From Mycobacterium barrassiae (GTDB lineage Bacteria > Actinomycetota > Actinomycetes > Mycobacteriales > Mycobacteriaceae): a stretch of 64,000 bases of DNA. Every line of letters begins with the position of its first letter. Positions within the stretch are counted from its first letter, which is position 1. Both the position numbers and the translations under genes were made by a program. Where the stretch lies: NCBI RefSeq assembly GCF_025822765.1, contig NZ_JACKUK010000016.1:126458-190457 (forward strand), given 5' to 3'. The notes beneath the pieces are model-generated. The model was not told the DNA's origin, did no database searches, and worked only from the letters and a program-made list of their open reading frames with translations. Shown in pieces: positions 1 through 8,248 of this stretch.

Positions 1-476
1 TCGTCACCGTCGCGGACCGCCCTGGTCTTGAAGAGGGTGGGATCTGCGCCCGCATGCGGTTCGGTCATCGAATAGCAGGAGAACAACTCACCGTTCAGCA
101 GCGGCATGAGGTACTTCTGCTTCTGATCCTCGGTGCCGTAGTGCGCGATGATCTCGGCGTTACCGGTGTCGGGGGCTTGGCAGCCGAACACGATCGGCGC
201 CCACTGTGAACGGCCGAGGATCTCGTTGAGCAACGCGAGCTTCAGCTGGCCGTAGCCCTGCCCTCCGAGCTCGGGTCCGAGATGCGTCGCCCACAGACCG
301 CGCTTGCGCACCTCTTCCTTGAGTGGGTCGACCGCGTCGCGCCGTTTGCCCTCCAGCGGCACGAACTGCTGGTGTGGGAACGCCAGGTCCAGCGGCTCGA
401 CCTCCTCGCGGACGAACTCGTCGGCCCAGTCCAGCACCTTCTGATACTCGGGGTCGGTCTCGAAATCCCACGCCAT
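1..476 (-). CDS. acyl-CoA dehydrogenase, N-terminal part (runs off window)
   Basis: The first 158 residues of an FAD-dependent acyl-CoA dehydrogenase are visible; the rest lies beyond base 1. The ATG at 476 follows a short 17-nt gap after the upstream dehydrogenase gene. The N-terminal helical domain begins MAWDFETDPEY and continues through RGLWATHLGP and YSMTEPHAGADP, the stretch where the middle beta domain and FAD contacts begin. It is clearly paralogous to the complete 431-residue enzyme at 40195-41490, which starts MAWDFSTDPEW and shares the same motifs. It is the third gene of a TetR-alcohol dehydrogenase-acyl-CoA dehydrogenase operon. The natural substrate cannot be told from sequence. 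Confidence 0.93.
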   Translation of the reverse strand, partial: MAWDFETDPEYQKVLDWADEFVREEVEPLDLAFPHQQFVPLEGKRRDAVDPLKEEVRKRGLWATHLGPELGGQGYGQLKLALLNEILGRSQWAPIVFGCQAPDTGNAEIIAHYGTEDQKQKYLMPLLNGELFSCYSMTEPHAGADPTLFKTRAVRDGD

Positions 477-493
477 CGTGGTCTCCCTTCGAT

Positions 494-1504
494 TCAGGTG
501 AACGTGACGACGACCTTGTCGGCGGCGCCCGGGGTGGTGGCCATTCGCAACGCCTCATCGACGTCGTCGAATGGGATTGTGTGGCTGACGATCTCGGCGT
601 ACTTCTCCCAGTTCGCGACGAGGTCCGCGGTGACCTCGAAAATCTCGTCGGGATAGCCCATCGATCCGACGATCGTGATCTCGTTGCTCATGACGCTGAG
701 GAAGTCGACGGACACGGGTTCCTTGTGGACCGCGACGATGCCGAGGCGTGCACCCGTCTTCGCGGCACCGATCGCCGACGAGATCACCACGGGGACACCG
801 GCGGCGTCGAGATAGATATCGGTGTCCGCCTTGCCGGGGAACATCGACTCACCGGGACCGTGCAGATCGACGAGACGTGCGGCGAGGTCTTCGTTCTCGG
901 TGTTGATCACCGCATCTGCGCCCACTTTCAGCGCCTTGTCGAGCCGGCTCGGAATCAGGTCGACCACGACGATGTGGGCCACGCCAAGGGATCTGAAGGC
1001 CATCGTCGCGCCCAGCCCGATCGGGCCTGCGCCGAACACCACTACTTTGTCGCCCGGTGCCGGCCGGCACTGGTTGACCGCGTGCCGGGCCACTGCCATC
1101 GGCTCGTTGAGCGCTGCCACCTCGAACGGGACGTGATCGGGTACCACTTCCAGGCTCTTGCCGCGTACGGCTTCTTCGATGAGGAGGTACTCGGCCAGGG
1201 CGCCGCCCGGGCCGCCGTTGCCGATGAATCCGGAAGGCGCGGCCAGTGGGTTGATGACGACGTGGTCGCCGACGGCGATTCCGGTGACGGCACTGCCGAT
1301 CTCGACGATCTCGCCCGCCGGTTCATGTCCCAGCGGTTGGCACCCCTGTCGAGGTGGTATCCCGCCCATGGCGATGTACAGCGAATCGGAACCGCAGATT
1401 CCGCACGCCCGCATTTTGACCAGGACGTCGTTCGGCCCGACCGTGGGTGTCGGTACGTCGAGCACCTGAGTTTCACCGGGCGCGGTCACCATCGTCGCTT
1501 TCAT
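494..1504 (-). CDS. zinc-type medium-chain alcohol dehydrogenase
   Basis: A 336-residue MDR-family alcohol/polyol dehydrogenase expected to oxidise an alcohol with NAD(P)+. The GroES-like N-terminal domain carries the catalytic zinc residues C37 (in CGICGSD), H60 and E61 (GHE), with a further candidate Glu in NEPMAVARHAV. The Rossmann domain has GAGPIG. The four-cysteine structural zinc lobe usually found near residues 90-115 is absent; that stretch is Gly/Pro rich (FIGNGGPGGALAEY), so this is a catalytic-zinc-only form. Its ATG overlaps the stop of the TetR gene (ATGA), so the two are translationally coupled and probably controlled by that regulator. Confidence 0.9.
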   Translation of the reverse strand: MKATMVTAPGETQVLDVPTPTVGPNDVLVKMRACGICGSDSLYIAMGGIPPRQGCQPLGHEPAGEIVEIGSAVTGIAVGDHVVINPLAAPSGFIGNGGPGGALAEYLLIEEAVRGKSLEVVPDHVPFEVAALNEPMAVARHAVNQCRPAPGDKVVVFGAGPIGLGATMAFRSLGVAHIVVVDLIPSRLDKALKVGADAVINTENEDLAARLVDLHGPGESMFPGKADTDIYLDAAGVPVVISSAIGAAKTGARLGIVAVHKEPVSVDFLSVMSNEITIVGSMGYPDEIFEVTADLVANWEKYAEIVSHTIPFDDVDEALRMATTPGAADKVVVTFT

Positions 1505-2157
1505 CTCGCCGCCTTCAGATTGAACCCTGCGATCAGGGCCGCGATATCGTCAGTCACCAGCTCGGCGAATGACCGGTCGCCGAAACCGCCTGATGCCCAA
1601 TGCCGCACGCCCTCGCTGACATGCATCCCGGCGAGATGCGACAGGTGCTTCACGTCGACACCTGCCGCGAGCTTGCCGTCGTTCTGAGCCTTGGCGAACA
1701 GGTCGCCGAACATGTCGGCATCGATGTCGCTCTGCTCGCGTCCGGACAAGATCCGGTGCTCGTGCCGGTACCCCTCGAGGATCGTCTCGACGATGAGATC
1801 GCGCGGGTTGCGCGCCATCGAACGTTCGAGGCTGCGCAGCGCCTCCGCGATCACGTTCTCGATGTCATAGTCGGTGTCGAGCATCGCGCGCACGGTTTTC
1901 TGCGCCGCCCGCGTCGACAGCAGGCCGACTTCGAACAACACGTCCTCTTTGGCCGGGAAATAGAAGTAGAACAGTGCGCGGGACACGCCCGCAGCCCGGC
2001 AGATGTCAGCGACAGTGGTCTGGGAGTAGCCGTTGGTGCGCCACAGCGCCATGGCCGCCTGCACCAGACCGCGCTTGGTCTCGTGCGAGCGAGCCCGCTG
2101 AAACGACGCACGGCGCTGACTACCGTCAACACCATTCGCTGTCGCAGGCTTGGGCAC
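1501..2157 (-). CDS. TetR family transcriptional regulator
   Basis: A 218-residue regulator with an N-terminal TetR helix-turn-helix (about residues 28-75: TTVADICRAAGVSRALFYFYFPAKEDV) and a helical ligand-binding C-terminal domain. The GTG start at 2157 has no Shine-Dalgarno sequence. A TANNNT -10 box on the minus strand (bases 2169-2164, TACAGT) ends 6 nt before the GTG, which fits a leaderless mRNA. The gene is divergent from the SDR at 2221 with an imperfect palindrome between them, and it is the first gene of the operon with the alcohol dehydrogenase and acyl-CoA dehydrogenase. Autoregulation and control of both flanks is inferred. Confidence 0.93.
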   Translation of the reverse strand: MPKPATANGVDGSQRRASFQRARSHETKRGLVQAAMALWRTNGYSQTTVADICRAAGVSRALFYFYFPAKEDVLFEVGLLSTRAAQKTVRAMLDTDYDIENVIAEALRSLERSMARNPRDLIVETILEGYRHEHRILSGREQSDIDADMFGDLFAKAQNDGKLAAGVDVKHLSHLAGMHVSEGVRHWASGGFGDRSFAELVTDDIAALIAGFNLKAAR

Positions 2158-2163
2158 AGCCGC

Positions 2164-2169
2164 ACTGTA
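2164..2169 (-). promoter_or_regulatory. putative -10 box of the leaderless TetR transcript
   Basis: Read on the minus strand this is TACAGT (TANNNT), ending 6 nt before the GTG at 2157. The spacing matches mycobacterial leaderless promoters, in which transcription starts at the first base of the start codon. No ribosome binding site is present. Confidence 0.45.
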
Positions 2170-2192
2170 ACAGCTGGATTGGGGCTTGCATA

Positions 2193-2213
2193 TAGTTGAC
2201 GTTTGTCTAACTA
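2193..2213. promoter_or_regulatory. putative TetR operator (imperfect palindrome)
   Basis: The arms TAGTTGAC and GTCTAACTA mirror each other with a one-base offset around a 4-base centre, in the 63-bp gap between the divergent TetR and SDR genes. The site overlaps a possible TTG start at 2203, which argues that the SDR really begins at 2218 or 2221. Assignment to the neighbouring TetR protein rests on position only. Confidence 0.5.
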
Positions 2214-2220
2214 TCTAGTG

Positions 2221-2976
2221 ATGGCAGGTTCCCTGGATGGCAGACGAATACTGGTGACCGGCGGCGCGACGGGTATCGGCGCGGCAGCCGTCGAGGTCCT
2301 GACCGGGGCGGGCGCCGGCGTCGTCGCGACCTATCACACGACACCCCCGCCCGACGTCGACGGCGTCTCGTGGCTGCAGTGCGACGTGCGCGACGCCGCC
2401 GCGGTCGACGACATGGTGGCCACCGCCGCCGAGCAGCTGGGCGGCCTTGACGTGCTGCTGCACGCCGCCGGCATGTGGCAGGCGGGTATCCCCGGTCAGA
2501 TCACCGGCGAGGACATCGACTTCCTTGTCGCGACCAACCTGAAGGCCACCATCTTCACCAACCAGGCCGCCTACGCGGTGATGCGCAAGAGCGGGGGTGG
2601 GCGCATCATCAACTTCGGGTCGGGGGAGGCGGTGATGGGCAGCCCCATCTCGGCCGTCTACGCCGCGACCAAGGGTGCCGTGTCGGCGTGGACCCGATCG
2701 ATCGCCAAGGCGTGGGCCGCCGAGAAGGTATCGGCGATCGCGTTGGCTCCTGCTGTGCAGACTCCGGGCGCCGACAGGCTGCGTGAGTTCCTGGGCCCTG
2801 CGGCCGCCGAGTTCATCGACGCCGAGATCAAGAAGACCATCCCGTTGGGCGGTGCGCTGGGCGATCCCGTCGAGGACCTCGGCCCCGCGCTGATCTTCTT
2901 CTGCAGTGACGCTTCACATTTCATGACCGGGCAGCTCGTCGCCATCGACGGCGGCCTCGTCATGCTGGGCGCATAG
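2221..2976 (+). CDS. short-chain dehydrogenase/reductase (SDR)
   Basis: A 251-residue classical SDR. The nucleotide-binding motif TGGATGIG is near the N terminus, the central NAG-type motif appears as HAAG, and the catalytic YxxxK is YAATK in SAVYAATKGAV. The C-terminal ITGQ-like segment appears as MTGQLVAIDGG. An upstream TTG at 2203 and a GTG at 2218 are in frame, but the first lies inside the presumed operator, so the ATG at 2221 is preferred. It is followed 2 nt after its stop by the VOC gene, so the two form a unit. The substrate is unknown; an alcohol/ketone oxidoreduction in the local catabolic pathway is inferred. Confidence 0.9.
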   Translation: MAGSLDGRRILVTGGATGIGAAAVEVLTGAGAGVVATYHTTPPPDVDGVSWLQCDVRDAAAVDDMVATAAEQLGGLDVLLHAAGMWQAGIPGQITGEDIDFLVATNLKATIFTNQAAYAVMRKSGGGRIINFGSGEAVMGSPISAVYAATKGAVSAWTRSIAKAWAAEKVSAIALAPAVQTPGADRLREFLGPAAAEFIDAEIKKTIPLGGALGDPVEDLGPALIFFCSDASHFMTGQLVAIDGGLVMLGA

Positions 2977-2978
2977 AC

Positions 2979-3425
2979 ATGGCACCCCGACTGCACCACG
3001 TGGTGATGCGCAGCCATTCGGCGCAGACGTTTGTTGCCTTCCTGACCGACGTCGTCGGCATGGAGATCCAATTCCAGATGCGCGTGCCGGGGGAGATTCT
3101 GGAGAAAACCCTGGGCTGGCCGCCGTCCGACGGAGCGGATGTCACGATGCTCGGCACCGGCGACGCCGGACTGATCGAAGTGCTCGACGTTCCCGAGCAC
3201 CTGCGTGACGTCGCCCCGGAGGGCCTTGCGGCACTGTCGTTTCTCACCGATGACTTCGCGGGCACGCGCGAGCGGGCCGAGGCCCACGCGAGCGACGTCA
3301 CCGCGCTCGACACCGGCGTCCCGGGCGTCGACCTGTTCTTCTGCACGGTGGGCGGCGTACCCGTCGAGTTCATGGGTTCCTATGCCCCCGAAACGGATTC
3401 GGATAACACCGCGGCGCACTCATGA
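2979..3425 (+). CDS. VOC/glyoxalase-fold protein
   Basis: A 148-residue protein with the vicinal-oxygen-chelate fold pattern: it opens LHHVVMRSHS followed by DVVGMEIQFQMRVPG and ends with GVPVEFMGSY, where the second-module metal Glu is expected (the E of VEF). The His of LHHVV is the other expected metal ligand. Members include dioxygenases, epimerases and isomerases, and the specific reaction cannot be assigned. The gene is cotranscribed with the SDR (2-nt gap). Its last 6 bases overlap the convergent LysR gene. Confidence 0.72.
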   Translation: MAPRLHHVVMRSHSAQTFVAFLTDVVGMEIQFQMRVPGEILEKTLGWPPSDGADVTMLGTGDAGLIEVLDVPEHLRDVAPEGLAALSFLTDDFAGTRERAEAHASDVTALDTGVPGVDLFFCTVGGVPVEFMGSYAPETDSDNTAAHS

Positions 3426-4319
3426 GAAGTGGTGCTTGGCGAGCAGATCCAGTACCACACGCACAGCGGGCGAGGTGGCCCTGTTGCGTACCACCGCGGC
3501 GCCGATGTCGCGACGCGCCGCCCGGTCGGTGATCGGGATCTGTACGCAACCTCGCGGCACCACCGACTCGCGTGGCGCGATGGCGATACCCAGTCCGGAA
3601 GCCACCAGGCCACGCATCGTGTGAAGGTCGTCGCCTTCGAACGCGATGGTGGGCAACACGTTCGCGGCGGAGAACAACTCCTCGACCGAACCCCGCAGAC
3701 CGAAATCGGGTTTGAGCGTGATGATCGGCTCAGATGCGAGATTGCGTATCCTCAGCGCCGTCTTGTGCGCCCACCGGTGATCCACCGACACCAGAACACA
3801 GAGCGGCTGGTCGAACAGGTGGATGGTGTTCAGGCCTTCGGGTGGCGGCTTCAGGCGCGAAACCAGTGCGATGTCCGTACCGCCGTCCATCAACGTGTCC
3901 AGGCACGTGCGCCGAGCACCCTGACTCAACACGAACTTCATGCCGGGATGTGACTGGCGCGCCGCTTTGATCAACTCGGGGACGAATCGTTCGCCGAGCG
4001 ATGTCTGGAAGGCGATGCGCACGGTGGCGCGCCACGATTCCTCGCGGGATCGCAGGCTTTCCAGTCCGTCCGACACCGACTCGAGCGCCCGTTCGGCGTA
4101 CGGGATGAAGGCGCGCGCGGAATCGGTCAGCCGGACACCGCGGCCAACCGGCTCGATGAGCTTCACGCCCAGCCGCTCCTCGAGGCGGCGGACGATTCGG
4201 CTGACCGTGGGTTGTGGCATCCGCAGCATCGACGCTGCCGTGGTGACGTGCTCTACGTCGCCGAGTGCCACCAAGACGGGCAGGTAGGGCAGCACTTCGG
4301 TCACGGCCTCGTCATTCAT
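3420..4319 (-). CDS. LysR family transcriptional regulator
   Basis: A 299-residue LysR protein with an N-terminal winged helix-turn-helix (HVTTAASMLRMPQPTVSRIV) and a C-terminal periplasmic-binding-like effector domain. An in-frame upstream start at 4361 exists, but a perfect-arm LysR-type palindrome (4347-4363) lies across it, so the ATG at 4319 (MNDEAVTEV) is preferred. It is divergent from the MFS transporter at 4391, the usual arrangement in which a LysR protein controls the neighbouring gene in response to a small-molecule inducer. Its 3' end overlaps the VOC gene by 6 bp. Confidence 0.92.
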   Translation of the reverse strand: MNDEAVTEVLPYLPVLVALGDVEHVTTAASMLRMPQPTVSRIVRRLEERLGVKLIEPVGRGVRLTDSARAFIPYAERALESVSDGLESLRSREESWRATVRIAFQTSLGERFVPELIKAARQSHPGMKFVLSQGARRTCLDTLMDGGTDIALVSRLKPPPEGLNTIHLFDQPLCVLVSVDHRWAHKTALRIRNLASEPIITLKPDFGLRGSVEELFSAANVLPTIAFEGDDLHTMRGLVASGLGIAIAPRESVVPRGCVQIPITDRAARRDIGAAVVRNRATSPAVRVVLDLLAKHHFS

Positions 4320-4346
4320 GACGTAAATGTATGTGAGTGCGCCTAA

Positions 4347-4363
4347 ATATGCATTAGACATAT
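4347..4363. promoter_or_regulatory. putative LysR binding site (T-N11-A type palindrome)
   Basis: The 17-base sequence ATATGCATTAGACATAT has perfect 5-base arms (ATATG/CATAT) around 7 bases and sits between lysR and the divergent MFS gene. It fits the T-N11-A LysR-box pattern. Location and symmetry are seen; binding is inferred. Confidence 0.55.
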
Positions 4364-4377
4364 GAGTTTGTAACTCC

Positions 4378-4383
4378 TACGTT
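4378..4383 (+). promoter_or_regulatory. putative -10 box of the leaderless MFS transcript
   Basis: TACGTT (TANNNT) ends 7 nt before the GTG at 4391 and no Shine-Dalgarno sequence is present. This matches a leaderless promoter that the adjacent LysR site could control. Confidence 0.4.
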
Positions 4384-4390
4384 CGATCAC

Positions 4391-5566
4391 GTGCTGGTCA
4401 CGAGCGCGCCCAGATCCGAGCGGCAGTTGTCGGCGGCATTGTGGTGCGCAGGTTTGGCAGCGTTCTCGCTGATGTACGCCCCGCAGGGGTTGTTGACCCA
4501 TATCGCGCACGAGACCTCGGTGAGCGCGTCGCGCGTTTCGTTGCTGGTGTCGGCGACCACGTTCGGCCTCGCGTTGTCCGTGCTGCCCTGGGCATGGCTG
4601 TCGGACCGAATCGGTCGGCGGGCCGCGATGCGCATGGCCGCCGTCGGTGCCGCGCTGACAGCGCTGAGCGTTCCCTGGCTGACGTCGTTCGATGCCCTGC
4701 TGGTCGGTCGACTGGTGCAAGGTGTCGCGCTGGGCGGTATCCCCGCGCTCGCCGTCGCGTTGCTACACGAGACGGCACAACCATCGAGGGTCGCGGGGAT
4801 GGCGGGCAGCTACGTGGCCGCCACGTCGTTGGGTGGCTTGAGTGGCCGCATCATCGTCGCTCCGGTCGCCGAGCATCTCGGTTGGCGGATGTCGCTGACA
4901 ATCCTTGGCGCTGTGGTGATGCTGCTGATGGCGGCGTTGATCGCGCTTCTGCCATCAGGGGATTCGCCGACTACGTCCACGCCTGCACGAAACACAGTGC
5001 TCGACCACCTTCGCGATCCACGCATGCTGGCGCTCTTCGGGATCGGCGGGACGCTCGTCGGCGGGATGATCGCGGTGTTCAACTATCTGCCGTTCCGGCT
5101 CGAGGCCCCGCCGTACTCGCTGAACCCCACGGTCGTATCACTGATCTTCCTCGCGTACCTCGGCGGCACCATCGGTTCCCATGTCGCCGGCCGGCTGACC
5201 GGTCGCGTCGGTCCGTCGGTGGTGCTCGCGACCGGCTGCTGCCTACTCGCCGTCGGTGCGGCGATCACGTTGGCGGGGCCGCTGACCCTGATCGTCGTCG
5301 GCGTCGTGGTTCTGACGACCGGCCTGTTCATCGGACATGCGGTCGCCACGAACCTGGTGGGGGCGCAGGCTTCTGGCGGGCGGGCACAGGCAAGCTCGTT
5401 GTACACGATCAGCTATTACGCCGGATCGAGCATTTTCGGGTGGGTCGGCGGGGTGGCCTGGCTGGCAGGTGGATGGGTCGGGGTGGTGGTGCTGGTGATG
5501 GTCCTCGGTCTTCTCGCGGCCGCGATGACGGTGCGGGCCGTCACTGGAGCGTCACGAGCTCAGTGA
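4391..5566 (+). CDS. major facilitator superfamily transporter
   Basis: A 391-residue polytopic membrane protein with about 12 predicted hydrophobic segments and the MFS loop 2-3 signature WLSDRIGRRAAMRM (around residues 73-86). It probably moves a small molecule by proton-coupled transport; the hydrophobic pattern gives no substrate. The GTG start is supported by the correctly spaced -10 box and the absence of an upstream in-frame start. It is divergent from the LysR gene, which likely regulates it. The last 15 bp overlap the convergent LLM gene. Confidence 0.9.
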   Translation: MLVTSAPRSERQLSAALWCAGLAAFSLMYAPQGLLTHIAHETSVSASRVSLLVSATTFGLALSVLPWAWLSDRIGRRAAMRMAAVGAALTALSVPWLTSFDALLVGRLVQGVALGGIPALAVALLHETAQPSRVAGMAGSYVAATSLGGLSGRIIVAPVAEHLGWRMSLTILGAVVMLLMAALIALLPSGDSPTTSTPARNTVLDHLRDPRMLALFGIGGTLVGGMIAVFNYLPFRLEAPPYSLNPTVVSLIFLAYLGGTIGSHVAGRLTGRVGPSVVLATGCCLLAVGAAITLAGPLTLIVVGVVVLTTGLFIGHAVATNLVGAQASGGRAQASSLYTISYYAGSSIFGWVGGVAWLAGGWVGVVVLVMVLGLLAAAMTVRAVTGASRAQ

Positions 5567-6514
5567 CGTGATGGCGGAGGACAGGAACTCCTGTGTCCGG
5601 GCACGTGATTCGCTTCGACTGTCGGCGTCGTCGCCCAGCGGCACCACCCGCACGGCGAGGTCGGTGACACCGGCGTCGCGATAACGACGCAACCGGGCCA
5701 GGATGCTCGCTTCGTCGCCCGCCGCCATCGTGTCTCCGACGTCTTCGGCGTCCCCGTGCTCCAGTAGCCGGACGTAGTTGGGGGAGAAGTCGGCATGGCC
5801 GAGCACCTCGCTGGCATAGGACCGGGCGGCATCCACCTCGCTGTTGGAGCACAGGGCGACGGGAACACCTGCGATGATGCGCGTCCCGGTCCGGCCCACC
5901 GCCTCCGCCGCGGCGACGATACGGGGAACGACGTAGTCGCCGATCGCCCGTTCGTCGGCCATCCAGAGAATCGTTCCGCCCGTGCGTTCGCCTGCGAGCC
6001 GCAGCATCGCAGGCCCGAGGGCGGCGACGAGCACCTGCACGCCGAAGTCCTCGGTGACGTCCACCGGGCCGTGCACGTGAAAGCTGTTGTTGTCCACAGC
6101 GATCGGGCCGGGACCGGCTAACGCCGCATCGAGCACGTCGAGGTAGTCACGCACCAGCAGCGCCGGTTTGTCGTACGGCAGCCCGAGTTGGTCGGTGATG
6201 ATCCAGTGGTGCGACGGCCCGACACCGAGCGTAAAGCGGCCCGCGCACGCCACCTGGGTCGTCAACGCCTGTTGCGCCATGATCAGCGGATGGCGGGTCT
6301 GGATCGGCACGACGGCGGTGCCGATCTCGATACGGTTGGTGACCTGCCCGAGGAGCGCGACGGCCGTCATCGCGTCGAGATAACCCGGGACCTGCGGCAT
6401 CCAGAACGACGCGAAACCGTCTCTCTCGGCAGTCTTTCCGTCGTCCAGAAGTCCGGTCAACCGATCGGCACGCGAGCGCTCCTTGTCGGAGCCGACCATC
6501 AAGCCGATGCGCAT
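5552..6514 (-). CDS. LLM class flavin/F420-dependent oxidoreductase
   Basis: A 320-residue luciferase-like monooxygenase-fold (TIM barrel) protein. Typical elements are the opening MRIGLMVG, FWMPQVPGYLDAM, IEIGTAVVPIQTRHP, the substrate/cofactor loop GRFTLGVGPSHHW, and ILVAALGP-like VLVAALGPAMLRLAGE. In mycobacteria this family often uses F420 instead of FMN; sequence alone does not settle which. A TTG one codon upstream (6517) is possible, but an AGGAGG box 6 nt before the ATG at 6514 decides the start. It is the last gene of a three-gene operon, 9 nt after the 247-residue protein. Confidence 0.9.
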   Translation of the reverse strand: MRIGLMVGSDKERSRADRLTGLLDDGKTAERDGFASFWMPQVPGYLDAMTAVALLGQVTNRIEIGTAVVPIQTRHPLIMAQQALTTQVACAGRFTLGVGPSHHWIITDQLGLPYDKPALLVRDYLDVLDAALAGPGPIAVDNNSFHVHGPVDVTEDFGVQVLVAALGPAMLRLAGERTGGTILWMADERAIGDYVVPRIVAAAEAVGRTGTRIIAGVPVALCSNSEVDAARSYASEVLGHADFSPNYVRLLEHGDAEDVGDTMAAGDEASILARLRRYRDAGVTDLAVRVVPLGDDADSRSESRARTQEFLSSAITSLSS

Positions 6515-6523
6515 CAAATCCTC

Positions 6524-7267
6524 CTACGGCACATAGCGGTCCCACTCGTGCGGGACGACGGGATAGAAGGGCGCGGCCAGCATCGGTTCGACACCGCTCT
6601 CCTGCCATCGTGTGGTCAGCACCGGGTCCAGCCGCTTCGCCGTGATCACCGGGTCGTCGTCGAGGAAGCAGTATGTGATCGACTGACCGCCCGGTGCGCT
6701 CGCCAGCCGGGCGTCGACGTTTAGCGAGGTCGCCGACCAGACACCGGCCACCCCGTCGACGGAAAGCAGCGAATCCGTCGGCGCATCACCGCTTTCCAGC
6801 AGCAGGTACACGCCTTTCACCGGCCACCACGGCAGCACGTCGGAGCCCACCTTGACGCGCGGCGCCGCCGACTTGACCTTCACGTCGTAGATACCGCGTT
6901 CGACCGGCGGCAACAGCGGAAGTTTCCGCTTGCCGCCGATGAGCGCCTTCGCCAGCGCGAGAAAGCCGTCCATGCCCGCGATGTCGGTGAAGAAGTACGT
7001 CATCACATGGTCGATCGAGTTGTGCGGCTCGTGCGCCACGGCGCGCGCCGCGCGGCATGCGGGCGTCGACACCAGCCGCAGAGACGCTCGCACCGCCGAC
7101 AGCCGGTGCTGTTCGGGGCGGTGATCGAGGGTGTGCCAGCGCAGGTACTCGGCGTCGGCACCGTCGGGATGTCGAGTGGCCATGGAGACGAACAGGGTGG
7201 TGATGTCGCCGCGACCGGTAGCAAGGACGTCGTCGATCTCATCGGAGGGGGTGCCAGGTAGCTGCAT
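6524..7267 (-). CDS. conserved hypothetical, possible EthD-like dimeric barrel protein
   Basis: A 247-residue soluble protein that I do not recognise firmly. The N-terminal half contains LFVSMATRHPDGADAEYLRWHTLDHRPEQ, here split as LFVSMATRHPDG and YLRWHTLDHRPEQ, which resembles the EthD/dimeric alpha-beta-barrel pattern with a conserved WH...DH. A second similar half follows from about residue 125 (KGVYLLLESG), suggesting a tandem ferredoxin-like fold. The start has an AAGGA box. It sits between an epimerase and an LLM oxidoreductase in one operon and is probably an accessory catabolic enzyme; no activity is assigned. Confidence 0.75.
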   Translation of the reverse strand: MQLPGTPSDEIDDVLATGRGDITTLFVSMATRHPDGADAEYLRWHTLDHRPEQHRLSAVRASLRLVSTPACRAARAVAHEPHNSIDHVMTYFFTDIAGMDGFLALAKALIGGKRKLPLLPPVERGIYDVKVKSAAPRVKVGSDVLPWWPVKGVYLLLESGDAPTDSLLSVDGVAGVWSATSLNVDARLASAPGGQSITYCFLDDDPVITAKRLDPVLTTRWQESGVEPMLAAPFYPVVPHEWDRYVP

Positions 7268-7277
7268 CGAATGTCCT

Positions 7278-8204
7278 TCAGGGCGTCGAGGTTTCGGGCA
7301 GGACGATCTCGGGGTGTCGTGCGGCGATCATGCGTCGGAACCCGTCGCGCCAATGCACCTTCGTCGGGCCGAGGATCTCGTGCATGTACGTGACGTCAGG
7401 CCACAACGGAGTATGCGCGTCCGCGCTATATGTAAAGGTCGGTTCGACACCGACGAGCTCACCCATGTAGGCGCAATAGTCCTCCACGCTGACCGTCTCG
7501 CTGCCGGCCCAGTTCACCACGATCGGGGGTGTCGCCGCGACCTCCAATGCGCGGATACCCAGCTCGACGTAGTCGTCCTCGTAGATCGGGTTGTAGTTGT
7601 TCGGCTTATCGGGATGCAGCCGAATCGGCTGGCGCGCCAACATCAAGTCGAGCCGGTCGGCGGGTGCTCCACCTTCGGGTCCGTAGGTGGAGCAGATGCG
7701 GATGATCGTCAGCGGTATGTCGTATTGCCTTGCAATCCAGGTGCATACGGATTCGGCGGCGATCTTGGAGATGCTGTAGTTCGGGCGCAGCGGGACGCCG
7801 GGCGGATCGGATTCCCGCAGCGGCCGCCGACCCTGATACGCGTACACCGAGCCGGTGGAGCAGAACACGAAACCTTTGGCGGCGCGGCAGTGGTACAGCA
7901 GATCGCCGGACTTCTGCGCGTTCGTGTCGACGCACTGTGCCCATTCGCCGGCGCCGGGGTCGACGGCGGCATGGAAGACATAGGTGAAATCGTCGGGCAG
8001 AACCGAGAAGTCTCCGACGCTCATGTCGAGTGCGACCGGGGTGATGCCCGCGGCCGTGAGCTTGTCGCGATCGGCCGTGCTCCTGAGTCGCGCGGCGCCC
8101 CACACGTCGTTGTGCTGCGCCAATGCCCCGGCGATGGGGAATGCGATCTTGCCCGTCGCGCCGGTGATCAGGATCTTCTCGGATTCGAGCATCCCATCAG
8201 TCAT
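7278..8204 (-). CDS. NAD-dependent epimerase/dehydratase family protein (extended SDR)
   Basis: A 308-residue extended SDR. It starts with a Rossmann element ILITGATGKIAFPIAG, in which the third glycine of GxxGxxG is alanine. The catalytic YxxxK is YSISK in the segment after LRPNYSISKIAAES. The family reduces, oxidises or epimerises sugars, sterols or aldehydes. The ATG at 8204 is taken; a second ATG four codons in is possible. It is the first gene of an operon with the hypothetical protein and LLM oxidoreductase. A shared operator-like motif (8221-8241) lies in the 44-bp gap to the divergent acyl-CoA dehydrogenase. Confidence 0.87.
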   Translation of the reverse strand: MTDGMLESEKILITGATGKIAFPIAGALAQHNDVWGAARLRSTADRDKLTAAGITPVALDMSVGDFSVLPDDFTYVFHAAVDPGAGEWAQCVDTNAQKSGDLLYHCRAAKGFVFCSTGSVYAYQGRRPLRESDPPGVPLRPNYSISKIAAESVCTWIARQYDIPLTIIRICSTYGPEGGAPADRLDLMLARQPIRLHPDKPNNYNPIYEDDYVELGIRALEVAATPPIVVNWAGSETVSVEDYCAYMGELVGVEPTFTYSADAHTPLWPDVTYMHEILGPTKVHWRDGFRRMIAARHPEIVLPETSTP

Positions 8205-8220
8205 AGCGCACCGCGCCGCA

Positions 8221-8241
8221 AATGTTAAGTACTTGATATTG
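8221..8241 (+). promoter_or_regulatory. motif A site 1 (CAAGTACTTGAT-type operator) with leaderless -10
   Basis: The 21-base site has the core TTAAGTACTTGATATTG. It matches the sites at 13804-13824 and 17244-17264 at most positions. It fills the gap between the divergent epimerase and acyl-CoA dehydrogenase genes, so one regulator could control both. A -10 box TATTGT (8237-8242) overlaps its end and lies 6 nt before the GTG at 8249, consistent with a repressible leaderless promoter. Confidence 0.6.
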
Positions 8242-8248
8242 TCGGACT

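Noticed and set aside
323-1687. Long plus-strand open frame over the alcohol dehydrogenase
   Set aside because: It is the antisense of a clear enzyme gene, has an Arg/His/Asp-rich composition typical of high-GC shadow frames and no domain.
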